Positions 55,016 through 63,350 of a stretch of DNA of 64,000 nucleotides are shown in pieces; position 1 is the first letter of the stretch, and every line of letters starts with the position of its first letter. The notes beneath the pieces are model-generated. The model was not told the DNA's origin. It did no database searches and worked only from the letters and a program-made list of their open reading frames with translations. A program made the translations under genes and the position numbers. Origin of the DNA: Teredinibacter purpureus (GTDB lineage: Bacteria > Pseudomonadota > Gammaproteobacteria > Pseudomonadales > Cellvibrionaceae); NCBI RefSeq assembly GCF_014217335.1, contig NZ_CP060092.1:451501-515500 (forward strand). The letters are read 5' to 3'.

Positions 55016-55190
55016 CTCCTGGGGTGTTTGCCAGTTGGCTAAATCCCTGAGCCGATAAAGTTTTGTTAGGAGGCTACTCGTTTGTGCTGTGTGCATGTCC
55101 GCTCGACGGAAAGCCTGACGCATTGCAGTTCCCTCCCCCTTGAATCGTCGGGTTCAAGGTAATGGTTAACAGCGGCATTCCCGGGACTTT
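55016..55190 (+). ncRNA. ssrS: 6S RNA
   Basis: An RNA of about 175 bases that mimics an open promoter and binds sigma-70 RNA polymerase in stationary phase. The sequence matches the E. coli model in order: GCCAGT...TCCCTGAGCCGATA on the 5' side, a central bulge, CTTGAA...GGTTCAAGG on the 3' side, and GCGGCATTCCCGGGA closing against the 5' end TCCTGGGG. It lies between zapA and the 5-formyl-THF cyclo-ligase gene, its standard position. Ends are approximate. Confidence 0.9.
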
Positions 55191-55258
55191 ACAACCTCAA
55201 CCCCTCCACACCCAGCTCCCAGCGCTTCTCTCGTACGCAGTCAAAGCACTTTTCCACC

Positions 55259-55897
55259 ATGAATAGGTCTGTCCAACGCCACCAATTGAGGCGTCTACGC
55301 AAGACATTAACGCCTTCTGAGCAACGCTCTGCGGCTTATGCCCTGTGTAGAAATATAGCCCGCTTGCCAGACTATCAGCGCGCAACTCGTATCGCCCTTT
55401 ATTTTGCTAACGATGGCGAGATATCGCCTCACTTTATTGCCGCCATGGCGCTACGACAGCACAAGCACGTTTACTACCCTGTACTCACGCGACAGAAAAT
55501 GATTTTTCGGCCCTACCGTCAAGGCGCCAAATTAACCCCCAACCGTTTTGGTATTCCTGAGCCGCTACCGCTAAATAAGCCTATAGCGACACGCCAGTTG
55601 GATCTGGTGCTGTTACCGTTAGTGGGTTTCGATAATAGGGGGAATCGCATGGGCATGGGCGGCGGCTTCTACGATAGAACCTTTGCCTATAAGCGGCGGC
55701 ATCCGTTCTTGCCACCCGTATTAATCGGGCTCGCGCATCGGTGTCAAGAGCGCCCACAACTGGAGATAGAGCATTGGGATATACCAATGGATTTTATCGT
55801 AACGGACCAATGTATTATTCGGTCTCGTACGCACAATAAAGGTGCAAACAACAGCTCTCAAGCCCAACGGACCGGGTTGAAGCGAGAAACAAAATAA
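55259..55897 (+). CDS. 5-formyltetrahydrofolate cyclo-ligase
   Basis: A 212-residue ATP-dependent enzyme turning 5-formyl-THF into 5,10-methenyl-THF. The N-terminus LRRLRKTLTPSEQRSAAYAL, the substrate region YFANDGEISP, the loop LLPLVGFDNRGNRMGMGGGFYDR and the C-terminal PMDFIVTDQ are typical. The last 20 residues are a variable basic tail. Placed directly after 6S RNA, as is ygfA in E. coli, and probably co-transcribed with it. Confidence 0.94.
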   Translation: MNRSVQRHQLRRLRKTLTPSEQRSAAYALCRNIARLPDYQRATRIALYFANDGEISPHFIAAMALRQHKHVYYPVLTRQKMIFRPYRQGAKLTPNRFGIPEPLPLNKPIATRQLDLVLLPLVGFDNRGNRMGMGGGFYDRTFAYKRRHPFLPPVLIGLAHRCQERPQLEIEHWDIPMDFIVTDQCIIRSRTHNKGANNSSQAQRTGLKRETK

Positions 55898-56050
55898 GGT
55901 GAGTAAACGAAAAACACCAACCCACTGCTCAATACGGATTAGCGTCTAATACATGTGCAGGGCGCACGTTAAATAAAGTTGGCGAACGTTAGTAATACAC
56001 ACCCCTAACGCACTATTTCACTTCTAATGGTCAGCCTTTATAACCTTACA
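55898..56050. other. Intergenic region after the cyclo-ligase gene
   Basis: No feature seen here. The longer gap up to feoA at 56690 is broken only by the small minus-strand frame at 56051-56197. Confidence 0.35.
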
Positions 56051-56197
56051 CTACCGCTTTACCACTACCCCTTGGTGTAATTCAGCGGCGGGCGCATCCA
56101 ATGCGGCACTATCAGTATTATCTGTAGCGCTTAGTCCGGTCGCCAATAATCCAACAACAAAAATTATGGCGGCTAGAGTCAATACATCAGTTTTCAC
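56051..56197 (-). CDS. Putative small exported or membrane peptide (48 residues)
   Basis: A short GTG-started frame with a good ribosome site (GAGG, about 9 bases upstream). The peptide starts MKTDVLTLAAIIFVVGLLAT, a hydrophobic segment, followed by GLSATDNTDSAALDAPAAEL and HQGVVVKR. The hydrophobic stretch could be a signal peptide (cleaved near LSA) or an anchor. No family recognised. The ribosome site, the signal-like N-terminus and the otherwise gene-free surroundings support it; conservation in relatives would settle it. Confidence 0.5.
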   Translation of the reverse strand: MKTDVLTLAAIIFVVGLLATGLSATDNTDSAALDAPAAELHQGVVVKR

Positions 56198-56608
56198 GAT
56201 TTAATCCTCTACGCTCTTATCTTATTTTTTAATTAGCCTTCGATTAGTGAACTAATTCGATTCCGATAAGCTAGGAGCACGATGTGTACCAATTTAGGTA
56301 AAAGCACCTCAAACCCAAGTCTAATGTGCTTCTTAAATTACAGTTTACCGCGAGTTCACTAACCTTCCAGCAACAACTACGCCCAATGCTTAATGGCTCA
56401 CAGAACAAGTGAACACTCACACCAAAGCGTGACTCAATTCCTCATAACGTGGTGATTATCAAACTTTATTGTTACTAAAGCACGCTATATCACGAAGAAT
56501 TTTCATGTTATTGGCCTATTGCTGCGGCACTAATATAGGCTTCGCTGTCCTCAAAATCAACAATGTGTAGAATTTTTAGTCATAAAGAATAATGAGAACG
56601 CAAAAGGG
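56198..56608. other. Upstream region between the small peptide gene and feoA
   Basis: About 410 bases without a gene. AATAATGAGAAC near 56590 faintly recalls a Fur box but does not match well. The FNR-type box of feoA starts at its right end. Confidence 0.4.
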
Positions 56609-56622
56609 TTGATGAATATCAA
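56609..56622. promoter_or_regulatory. FNR/ANR box of the feoAB promoter
   Basis: TTGATGAATATCAA is an exact TTGAT-N4-ATCAA palindrome. Its centre lies 41 bases before the start implied by the TATTAT element at 56644-56649, the class II activation distance. Confidence 0.83.
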
Positions 56623-56643
56623 TAACGATTCCCAAATAAGAAT

Positions 56644-56649
56644 TATTAT
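56644..56649 (+). promoter_or_regulatory. -10 element of feoAB
   Basis: TATTAT, five of six bases as in the consensus, placing the transcription start near 56656 and leaving a leader of about 33 bases before the feoA ATG. Confidence 0.65.
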
Positions 56650-56689
56650 TACTTACAGTCAACAACCCGCTCTTGAGTCACATCAGCCT

Positions 56690-56926
56690 ATGTCAATCAC
56701 GCTAAACGAACTCGCCATTGGCACCAAGGCAACCATCCACTCGCTGTTAGGGCATAACCCATCCCTACATCGCCAATGTGGTGCGCTGGGACTAAAACCT
56801 GGCGTTCTTGTTCAGGTGCTACACCGGCATCAAAGAACTGGCCCCATGCAAATTAAATGTCGCGGCACGCTTTTCTCTATTCGCTCGGACGAGGCAGCAT
56901 TCATTTCCGTATCGATTCAGTCTTAG
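56690..56926 (+). CDS. feoA: Ferrous iron transport protein FeoA
   Basis: A 78-residue SH3-like cytoplasmic protein that works with FeoB. It begins SITLNELAIGTKATIHSL and has LGLKPGVLVQVLHR and IRSDEAAFISV, as in FeoA. The frame is open 27 codons upstream, but that start would lie on top of an FNR-type box and a -10 element, so ATG 56690 is chosen. FeoB follows 31 bases later. No feoC is seen. Confidence 0.92.
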   Translation: MSITLNELAIGTKATIHSLLGHNPSLHRQCGALGLKPGVLVQVLHRHQRTGPMQIKCRGTLFSIRSDEAAFISVSIQS

Positions 56927-56957
56927 TTGTCGGCGCCCAAGAACAGAGAACCATTAA

Positions 56958-59015
56958 GTGAAAGAAATCGCCCTTATCGGCACCCCTAATTGCGGTAAAA
57001 CCACACTATTTAACCGATTGACGGGTACACGCCAACGCACCGGAAATTGGCCCGGCGTAACCGTTGAACGAAAAGATGGAAAGCTTCTTCTTGGCTCGAA
57101 TACCGCACTCCTCGTTGACCTGCCCGGCGTTTATACACTGCACGATGAGAGCCACGGACTAGAAGCTAGAGTCGCGCTTGACTATGTTCTCAGCGGCCAA
57201 CCCGACCTTATATTGCTAGTCATGGACGCCACACGCCTCCCACAACAGTTGGAGCTGCTACCCGAATTACTCGCAACCGGAACCCCTGTGATACTCGTCG
57301 TCAATATGCTCGATTCGGCGGCGATCGAAAATATTCATATCGACCTAAACGCACTAGCACACTCTGCGGGCTTATCTGTTGCAGGCGTCATTAGCTCGAG
57401 CGGTCGGGGCATTCCGTCGCTAAAAGCGCAAATTACGCAAGCCCTTACAACGCCGTTAGTAGCACCGCGAAACAGCAGCCCTATCGATATTACTGACGCC
57501 GCGCAAAAAAGTTATCGCGCATCGAACAACATCAGTCGCACCGAAAAAATTGACCGCTGGCTATTACACCCAAAATTAGCACTGCCTTTTTTTCTACTGA
57601 TTATGTACTTATTATTTACCATCGCCGTAAACCTCGGTGCGGTGTTTATTGATTTCTTCGATATTGTATTGGGCAGTTTGTTTGTTGACGGTACTCGCTG
57701 GCTTCTCGCCAGTGCAGGCTCACCAGAGTGGTTGCAAGCGGTGTTATCTGATGGACTCGGCGGCGGCATCCAGCTGGTAGGCACCTTTATTCCCGTGATC
57801 GGCTTTTTATATTTATGTATGTCGGTACTTGAAGATTCTGGCTATCTATCGCGTGCCGCATTTGTTATAGACCGATTAATGGCAAAGATCGGGCTGCCCG
57901 GACAGGCTTTTATTCCACTGATTATTGGGTTCGGCTGCAACGTGCCGTCGGTTATGGCCGCTCGCTCACTTGGCCAAGCCAGCGCCCGGCTCACCACTAT
58001 ATTCATTGCGCCTTTTATGAGTTGCGGTGCGCGCCTTTCTGTCTATGTTTTCGTAGGAACTGCATTTTTCCCAAGTCAGGCTCAAAATGCCATTTTCACA
58101 TTATATTTGTTGGGGATTGCGGTTGCTGTTTTATCCGCATGGCTATTAAGACGTAAACTGTTTTCACATGCTGTAGGTGCGAACATCACTGAAATGCCCG
58201 CGTATCATCGCCCGCTTTTACGCAATGTGCTAACACAAACATGGCATCGACTATATTCCTTTAGTTGGCGAGCAGGAAAGCGCATTGTTGCGGTAGTGCT
58301 CGTACTATCAGTCTTTTCATCGTTCAGCCCCGATGGAAGTTGGGGCAATCAAGATACTGAAAATTCTGCGCTATCGGTAACCGGCAAATGGTTAACCCCC
58401 CTTTTTACGCCCATGGGTATCGGTGAAAACAATTGGCCCGCAACCGTAGGGTTGTTTACAGGCCTTTTTGCCAAAGAGGTTGTCGTCGGTACTCTTGATA
58501 CACTTTACAGCCCCAAAAATTCGGACGATAGATCTTCAGAGCCTCCCGAGTTATTACAGAATTTTACTCGCGCACTCACCAGTATTATCGATAACGCCAA
58601 GGGGCTTACCGCAGCACTAACAGACCCTCTCGGCATTCGCTCCGCCCAAGAAGCAACCACCACTGCACAACCCCACAGTTACGCAGCAATGCAAACACTA
58701 TTCCCTTCTTCATGGGGCGCCTTTTGTTATCTAGTATTTATTTTATTGTATGCACCGTGCGTGGCAACCATTGGTGTAATGCAGAGGGAAGCAGGGCATG
58801 TATGGTTAGGGTTTTCAGTGGTCTGGAGTTTATTATTATCATACTGGCTTGCCAGTGTGTTATGGCATTTAAGCCTGCTTTCTCGCACGCCTGTTTATGC
58901 CATCGGTTGGATAATTGCCTCATCAATGGCGCTTTATGGTAGTTATAAGTTTATTATCCACTACATGAAAAAAGAAGTGCAAGAACAGATACCGGTCGTA
59001 AATTTACCCAGCTGA
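56958..59015 (+). CDS. feoB: Ferrous iron transporter FeoB
   Basis: A 685-residue inner-membrane Fe(II) uptake protein. The N-terminal G domain has the P-loop GTPNCGKTT, VDLPGVYTL (G3) and NMLD (G4). After a spacer (about 160-195) come two Gate domains with the hallmark GFGCNVPSVMAARSL and SCGARLSVYVF. It starts with GTG. The length is shorter than E. coli FeoB (773) but usual for many homologues. With feoA it forms an operon behind an FNR-type promoter, which fits the presence of ferrous iron when oxygen is low. Confidence 0.96.
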   Translation: MKEIALIGTPNCGKTTLFNRLTGTRQRTGNWPGVTVERKDGKLLLGSNTALLVDLPGVYTLHDESHGLEARVALDYVLSGQPDLILLVMDATRLPQQLELLPELLATGTPVILVVNMLDSAAIENIHIDLNALAHSAGLSVAGVISSSGRGIPSLKAQITQALTTPLVAPRNSSPIDITDAAQKSYRASNNISRTEKIDRWLLHPKLALPFFLLIMYLLFTIAVNLGAVFIDFFDIVLGSLFVDGTRWLLASAGSPEWLQAVLSDGLGGGIQLVGTFIPVIGFLYLCMSVLEDSGYLSRAAFVIDRLMAKIGLPGQAFIPLIIGFGCNVPSVMAARSLGQASARLTTIFIAPFMSCGARLSVYVFVGTAFFPSQAQNAIFTLYLLGIAVAVLSAWLLRRKLFSHAVGANITEMPAYHRPLLRNVLTQTWHRLYSFSWRAGKRIVAVVLVLSVFSSFSPDGSWGNQDTENSALSVTGKWLTPLFTPMGIGENNWPATVGLFTGLFAKEVVVGTLDTLYSPKNSDDRSSEPPELLQNFTRALTSIIDNAKGLTAALTDPLGIRSAQEATTTAQPHSYAAMQTLFPSSWGAFCYLVFILLYAPCVATIGVMQREAGHVWLGFSVVWSLLLSYWLASVLWHLSLLSRTPVYAIGWIIASSMALYGSYKFIIHYMKKEVQEQIPVVNLPS

Positions 59016-59063
59016 AAAAATGTGCCCAACGACTAAACGCACATACGCACAATATCTCACACT

Positions 59064-59094
59064 AAAAAGGGCGCGAAAAACGCGCCCTTTATTC
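59064..59094. terminator. Bidirectional terminator between feoB and serA
   Basis: Stem AAAGGGCGCG/CGCGCCCTTT with an AAAAA loop (59066-59090), A-rich before and T-rich after. It serves the two convergent genes. Confidence 0.9.
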
Positions 59095-59126
59095 ATTATT
59101 CTACACTATTTTTTTGATCGATTATT

Positions 59127-60362
59127 TTAAAACAATACTCGGCAGCGAATAGTGCCATCGATAGCTTTCAGCTGCGTAAGTGCCGTTTCGTTGTAAGGTG
59201 AATTCACATCAACCACTACGTAACCCACACTTTCATTGGTCTGTAAATATTGGCTGGCAATATTAATATTATTGTCCGAAAACACTTGGTTAATAGACGT
59301 TAATATACCGGGAACATTTTTGTGTACATGTAATAACCGATGAACATTTTGATGGCTTGGCAACGCAACCTCCGGGAAATTCACCGAAGAAATAGTAGTG
59401 CCGTTATCAGAATATTTAATGAGTTTTTCCGCTACCTCGAAACCAATATTTTCCTGTGCTTCCATTGTTGACCCCCCTATATGTGGAGTCAAAATGGCGT
59501 TATCAAAGGCTCGCAGCGGGCTAACAAACTCTTCTGCATTACCTTTAGGCTCCACAGGAAATACATCAATTGCCGTACCCGAAAGATGTTTGGTTTCCAA
59601 CGCCTTTGCGAGCGCGTCAATATCAATGACCGTGCCACGTGAAGCGTTTATCAATATAGCGCCTTTTTGCATGGCAGAAATTTCAGTAGCACCAATGAGA
59701 TTTTGCGTGGAAACTGTTTCAGGTACATGCAATGAAACAATATCGGATTTGGCGAGCAGCTGAGTTAATGATTTACATTGGGTAGCATTACCCAATGGCA
59801 ATTTATTAATGACATCAAAGAAAAGTACATTCATACCCAATGATTCTGCAAGTACGCTCACTTGGCTGCCAATGGAGCCATAGCCAATAAGCCCCAGAGT
59901 TTTACCGCGAATTTCAAAAGAACCAATAGCCGATTTTTGCCACTCACCACGATGACAACCCGCATTCTTTGCAGGAATATCGCGCAGCAACAAAATTGCT
60001 TCGGCAATCACTAATTCTGCCACACTGCGAGTGTTGGAGTAGGGTGCATTGAATACCGCTACACCATGCTCTTGCGCCGCAGCTAAATCTACTTGGTTAG
60101 TGCCAATACAAAAACACCCTACCGCCACCAACTTGGGCGCGTTTTCAAATACTTTTCGAGTTAGCTGTGTACGCGAACGTAGCCCCACAAAATGAGCATC
60201 CTTCACCCTTTCAATGAGTTCGTCTTCTGCCAAGGCTGTTTTTAAATAATCAACATTGGTGTAACCCGCATGTTTAAGACTCTCGACAGCGGATATACTC
60301 ACGCCTTCAAACAATACGAATTTAATTTTATCTTTATCTAAAGAATTAAGGGGAGCCGACAT
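59127..60362 (-). CDS. serA: D-3-phosphoglycerate dehydrogenase
   Basis: A 411-residue NAD-dependent enzyme, the first step of serine synthesis. KFVLFEGVSISAVESL starts the substrate domain, LGLIGYGSIGSQVS is the dinucleotide site, and the catalytic Arg, Glu and His lie in INASRGTVID, FPVEPKG and LTPHIGGSTMEAQENIG. A C-terminal ACT domain (about 335-411, HVHKNVPGILTSINQVF) implies serine feedback inhibition, as in E. coli. rpiA is 58 bases upstream on the same strand. Confidence 0.97.
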   Translation of the reverse strand: MSAPLNSLDKDKIKFVLFEGVSISAVESLKHAGYTNVDYLKTALAEDELIERVKDAHFVGLRSRTQLTRKVFENAPKLVAVGCFCIGTNQVDLAAAQEHGVAVFNAPYSNTRSVAELVIAEAILLLRDIPAKNAGCHRGEWQKSAIGSFEIRGKTLGLIGYGSIGSQVSVLAESLGMNVLFFDVINKLPLGNATQCKSLTQLLAKSDIVSLHVPETVSTQNLIGATEISAMQKGAILINASRGTVIDIDALAKALETKHLSGTAIDVFPVEPKGNAEEFVSPLRAFDNAILTPHIGGSTMEAQENIGFEVAEKLIKYSDNGTTISSVNFPEVALPSHQNVHRLLHVHKNVPGILTSINQVFSDNNINIASQYLQTNESVGYVVVDVNSPYNETALTQLKAIDGTIRCRVLF

Positions 60363-60420
60363 GAAATTTCCTAGCTAACTAACTATGAGAGTTTAAACAA
60401 ACAATTATACGCAAATGCGC

Positions 60421-61098
60421 TTAACTGGCCGCTTTAAAAGTTTTAACACCGTTTTCTGTACCTAAAAGCAATACATCCGCTGGACGCTGAGCAAACAATC
60501 CATTTGCGATAACACCAACAATTTGATTGATAGCATTTTCCATCGCCACAGGATCTGTAATCGCTAGCCCATACACATCAAGAATTTCGCCGCCGTTATC
60601 GGTGATACAACCCGCTCTATGAACAGGGTCTCCACCCAATTTAACCAGCTCACGCGCTACATGCGCTCGCGCCATAGGTATCACTTCAACAGGTAAAGGA
60701 AAGGTACCGAGTGTCTTCACCCATTTACTGCCATCAGCAATACAAATAAATTCATCTGCACAGGCAGTGACGATTTTTTCACGTGTCAGTGCCGCACCGC
60801 CGCCCTTGATCAAATGAAGGGATTCGTTGCTTTCGTCTGCACCATCCACATATACCGCCATGCCGCTCACACTATTAAGATCGTAAACGGGAATACCCAG
60901 CTTTTTCAGCCGCTCAGCAGACGCCTCAGAACTGGCCACTGCACCATCAAATAAGCCCTTATGAGCGCCTAGCATATCGATAAAAAAATTAGCCGTTGAG
61001 CCTGTTCCAACGCCGACTATTGTATCTTTTTCTAGCGAAGGGAGAATGTAGTCAATGGCGGCTTGTGCAACGGCTTTCTTTAGGTCGTCCTGATTCAT
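60421..61098 (-). CDS. rpiA: Ribose-5-phosphate isomerase A
   Basis: A 225-residue pentose-phosphate enzyme interconverting ribose 5-phosphate and ribulose 5-phosphate. [45 protein letters not shown] and CIADGSKWV are the family signatures, with the catalytic Glu in the third. It diverges from ilvA, the order seen in many gammaproteobacteria (ilvA-rpiA-serA). Confidence 0.97.
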   Translation of the reverse strand: MNQDDLKKAVAQAAIDYILPSLEKDTIVGVGTGSTANFFIDMLGAHKGLFDGAVASSEASAERLKKLGIPVYDLNSVSGMAVYVDGADESNESLHLIKGGGAALTREKIVTACADEFICIADGSKWVKTLGTFPLPVEVIPMARAHVARELVKLGGDPVHRAGCITDNGGEILDVYGLAITDPVAMENAINQIVGVIANGLFAQRPADVLLLGTENGVKTFKAAS

Positions 61099-61329
61099 AG
61101 GGCGTTGAAAAATCCAATAGAGGTGGGTGAGAAGAAGTGACGCAGCATTTTACAAAAAATCACTCTAAACCGCATGTTAATTCGGTGCAGAATAACGAAT
61201 ACCTTCACTCTAGGTCGCCTGCTAGGCCAAAAGTCATGACTTAAGTTGATTCATCCTTTACCATTGCCGGCCCTAACCAGCGATACTATCGCTACAGCTA
61301 AGCCTCTCGCTATAAACGGAACGTACAGC

Positions 61330-62844
61330 ATGCCCCAGTCTTACATCAAACGCATTCTCAATGCGCGCATATACGACCTCGCCGTGGAAACACCCCTGGA
61401 CGAAGCGCCTTTGATTTCGACTCGCATGAAAAACAAAGTGCTATTCAAACGCGAAGACTTGCAACCCGTATTCTCGTTTAAAATTCGCGGTGCCTACAAC
61501 AAACTGCTTCAACTAACTGACGAACAACGCGCCAAAGGCGTCGTGGCAGCATCTGCAGGTAACCATGCACAGGGCCTGGCCTTAGCCTCTCAACATTTGG
61601 GTGTGAGCGCTACTATTGTCATGCCACAAACCACACCTGCCATTAAAATTGACGCCGCTAAACGTCGTGGCTCTAAAGTCGTTCTGATGGGCGACACGTT
61701 CGACGAAGCCTCTGCACATGCACAGAAATTAGTTGTAGAAAAAGGCATGACTTACGTTCCCCCCTACGACGATGCCGATGTCATTGCCGGGCAAGGGACT
61801 GTGGCAATGGAGCTGTTGCGCCAATATTCCGGCCCCATAGATGCCGTTTTTATTCCTGTTGGCGGTGGTGGTCTTTGTGCAGGCATGTCCGCTTACATTA
61901 AATATGTACGCCCAGAAACAAAAGTTTTTGCCGTAGAGCCCGTCGATGCCGCATGCCTTAAAGCGGCTCTCGACGCAAATCGACGCGTTACCTTGCCTCA
62001 TGTAGGTATATTTGCCGACGGCGTAGCCGTTGCTCAAATAGGCAAAGAACCTTACCGCGTAATTAAAGCGAGTATCGATGGCGTGATCACCGCCACCGCC
62101 GACGAGATGTGTGCAGCCATTAAAGACGTTTTTGAAGATACGCGCTCTATAACCGAACCTGCTGGCGCACTGTCTCTCGCAGGGCTGAAAAAATACGTTG
62201 CTGAAACCGGCTGCGAAGGAAAGACGTTCGTCGCTATTTCTAGTGGTGCCAATACCAATTTTGATCGTCTACGGTTTATTTCGGAAAGTACCGAAATCGG
62301 CGAAAAGCGCGAAGCCATATTCGCGGTAACTATTCCCGAAAAGCCCGGCAGCTACGCGAAATTCTGCAAGCTTTTAGGTAAGCGTTCTATTACGGAATTT
62401 AATTATCGCTACGCCGATAATCGCGATGCCCATATATTCGTTGGTTTACAAGTATCGCCAAGCAATAATGATCGGGAAGTTATTGCCAACACGCTAGCAT
62501 CAAAAGGCTATAAAGTTTGCGATATGACCGAAAACGAAACGGCTAAACTCCATATTCGCCATATGGTTGGCGGACATGCGCCTCAAGCCGGTGATGAAAA
62601 AATTTATCGTTTTGAATTTCCTGAACGTCCAGGTGCTCTACTTAAGTTTCTAACGAAACTTGCTGGCCGCTGGAATATTTCAATGTTTCACTACCGTAAT
62701 CACGGTGCAGCCTTTGGCCGCGTATTAGTCGGCTTTCAAGTGCCCAAAAAAGAACACAAACAGCTCGAAACACTGCTTAAGGATTTGGGCTATCCGTACT
62801 CCGACGAAACTAATAACGAAGCGTACCAATATTTTTTAGGGTAG
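61330..62844 (+). CDS. ilvA: Threonine ammonia-lyase, biosynthetic
   Basis: A 504-residue PLP enzyme turning threonine into 2-oxobutanoate for isoleucine synthesis. The PLP lysine is in FSFKIRGAYNKL (Lys51), with SAGNHAQGLALAS and the glycine loop PVGGGGLCAGM. Two C-terminal ACT-like regulatory domains (about 320-410 and 415-504, FAVTIPEKPGSYAKFCKL and YRFEFPERPGALLKFL) bind isoleucine and valine. The start at ATG 61330 matches the family; the frame is open 28 codons upstream. Confidence 0.96.
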   Translation: MPQSYIKRILNARIYDLAVETPLDEAPLISTRMKNKVLFKREDLQPVFSFKIRGAYNKLLQLTDEQRAKGVVAASAGNHAQGLALASQHLGVSATIVMPQTTPAIKIDAAKRRGSKVVLMGDTFDEASAHAQKLVVEKGMTYVPPYDDADVIAGQGTVAMELLRQYSGPIDAVFIPVGGGGLCAGMSAYIKYVRPETKVFAVEPVDAACLKAALDANRRVTLPHVGIFADGVAVAQIGKEPYRVIKASIDGVITATADEMCAAIKDVFEDTRSITEPAGALSLAGLKKYVAETGCEGKTFVAISSGANTNFDRLRFISESTEIGEKREAIFAVTIPEKPGSYAKFCKLLGKRSITEFNYRYADNRDAHIFVGLQVSPSNNDREVIANTLASKGYKVCDMTENETAKLHIRHMVGGHAPQAGDEKIYRFEFPERPGALLKFLTKLAGRWNISMFHYRNHGAAFGRVLVGFQVPKKEHKQLETLLKDLGYPYSDETNNEAYQYFLG

Positions 62845-62855
62845 CGTCCAGCCAT

Positions 62856-62910
62856 AATTGCACCTATAGAAAAGGCGACCGAGAAAGTCGCCTTTTCTAT
62901 AGGTGCAATT
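62856..62910. terminator. Very long perfect inverted repeat, likely bidirectional terminator
   Basis: Arms of 24 bases (62856-62879 and 62887-62910) match perfectly around a 7-base CGAGAAA loop. The inner part AAAAGGCGAC/GTCGCCTTTT is an ordinary terminator hairpin; the outer 14 bases continue the pairing unusually far. It follows ilvA by 11 bases, and a minus-strand gene ends 77 bases beyond. Confidence 0.8.
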
Positions 62911-62986
62911 TATTGATATAGCCCTGATTAATGCAGGTAACAACGAAAACCATAAAGCATTCGGTGTACAATCTAGCAACTTTTCG

Positions 62987-63322
62987 TTAGTCGCATACAC
63001 CTTCTACCCATTCAAATCGATAATCACAACTTTCAATATTGCACCGTTCAAATACAGTATACCCTTCTACGCATTCAGTTGTCGGCCAGTAAAACACAAA
63101 GAATTCGGACTCATAAAAGCCATTGCCAAGCGGCTTTTTAGCGGGAGGATCTGTTTGCTCAACAACACCAAACTGGTCCGTCAGTAACGTATGACCTTTG
63201 TACTCTCGAAACGCCTTTGCAATATTTTGCTGTGAGGTTCCCTCGGGAGAATTCGGCAGGGTAATAGACGGTTGCTCTGCACACCCCGCAAGCATCAACA
63301 TAGCCACTAGACACCCAGCCAT
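62987..63322 (-). CDS. Small lipoprotein, unknown function
   Basis: A 111-residue protein from ATG 63322 (GAAGG about 8 bases upstream). The signal MAGCLVAMLMLAGC carries a lipobox with Cys14. A TTG at 63358 overlapping the hydrolase stop would add a basic N-region and is also possible. The C-terminal part has four cysteines (TECVEGY, ERCNIESCDYRF, EGVCD), likely paired in the periplasm. No family recognised. It follows the hydrolase gene and probably shares its transcript. Confidence 0.65.
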   Translation of the reverse strand: MAGCLVAMLMLAGCAEQPSITLPNSPEGTSQQNIAKAFREYKGHTLLTDQFGVVEQTDPPAKKPLGNGFYESEFFVFYWPTTECVEGYTVFERCNIESCDYRFEWVEGVCD

Positions 63323-63350
63323 ACACGCTTGCCTTCGCGCTCGAAACCCT

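Noticed and set aside
56588..56606. Fur box before feoA
   Set aside because: Only about half of the 19 consensus positions match; the adjacent FNR-type box is a much better explanation.
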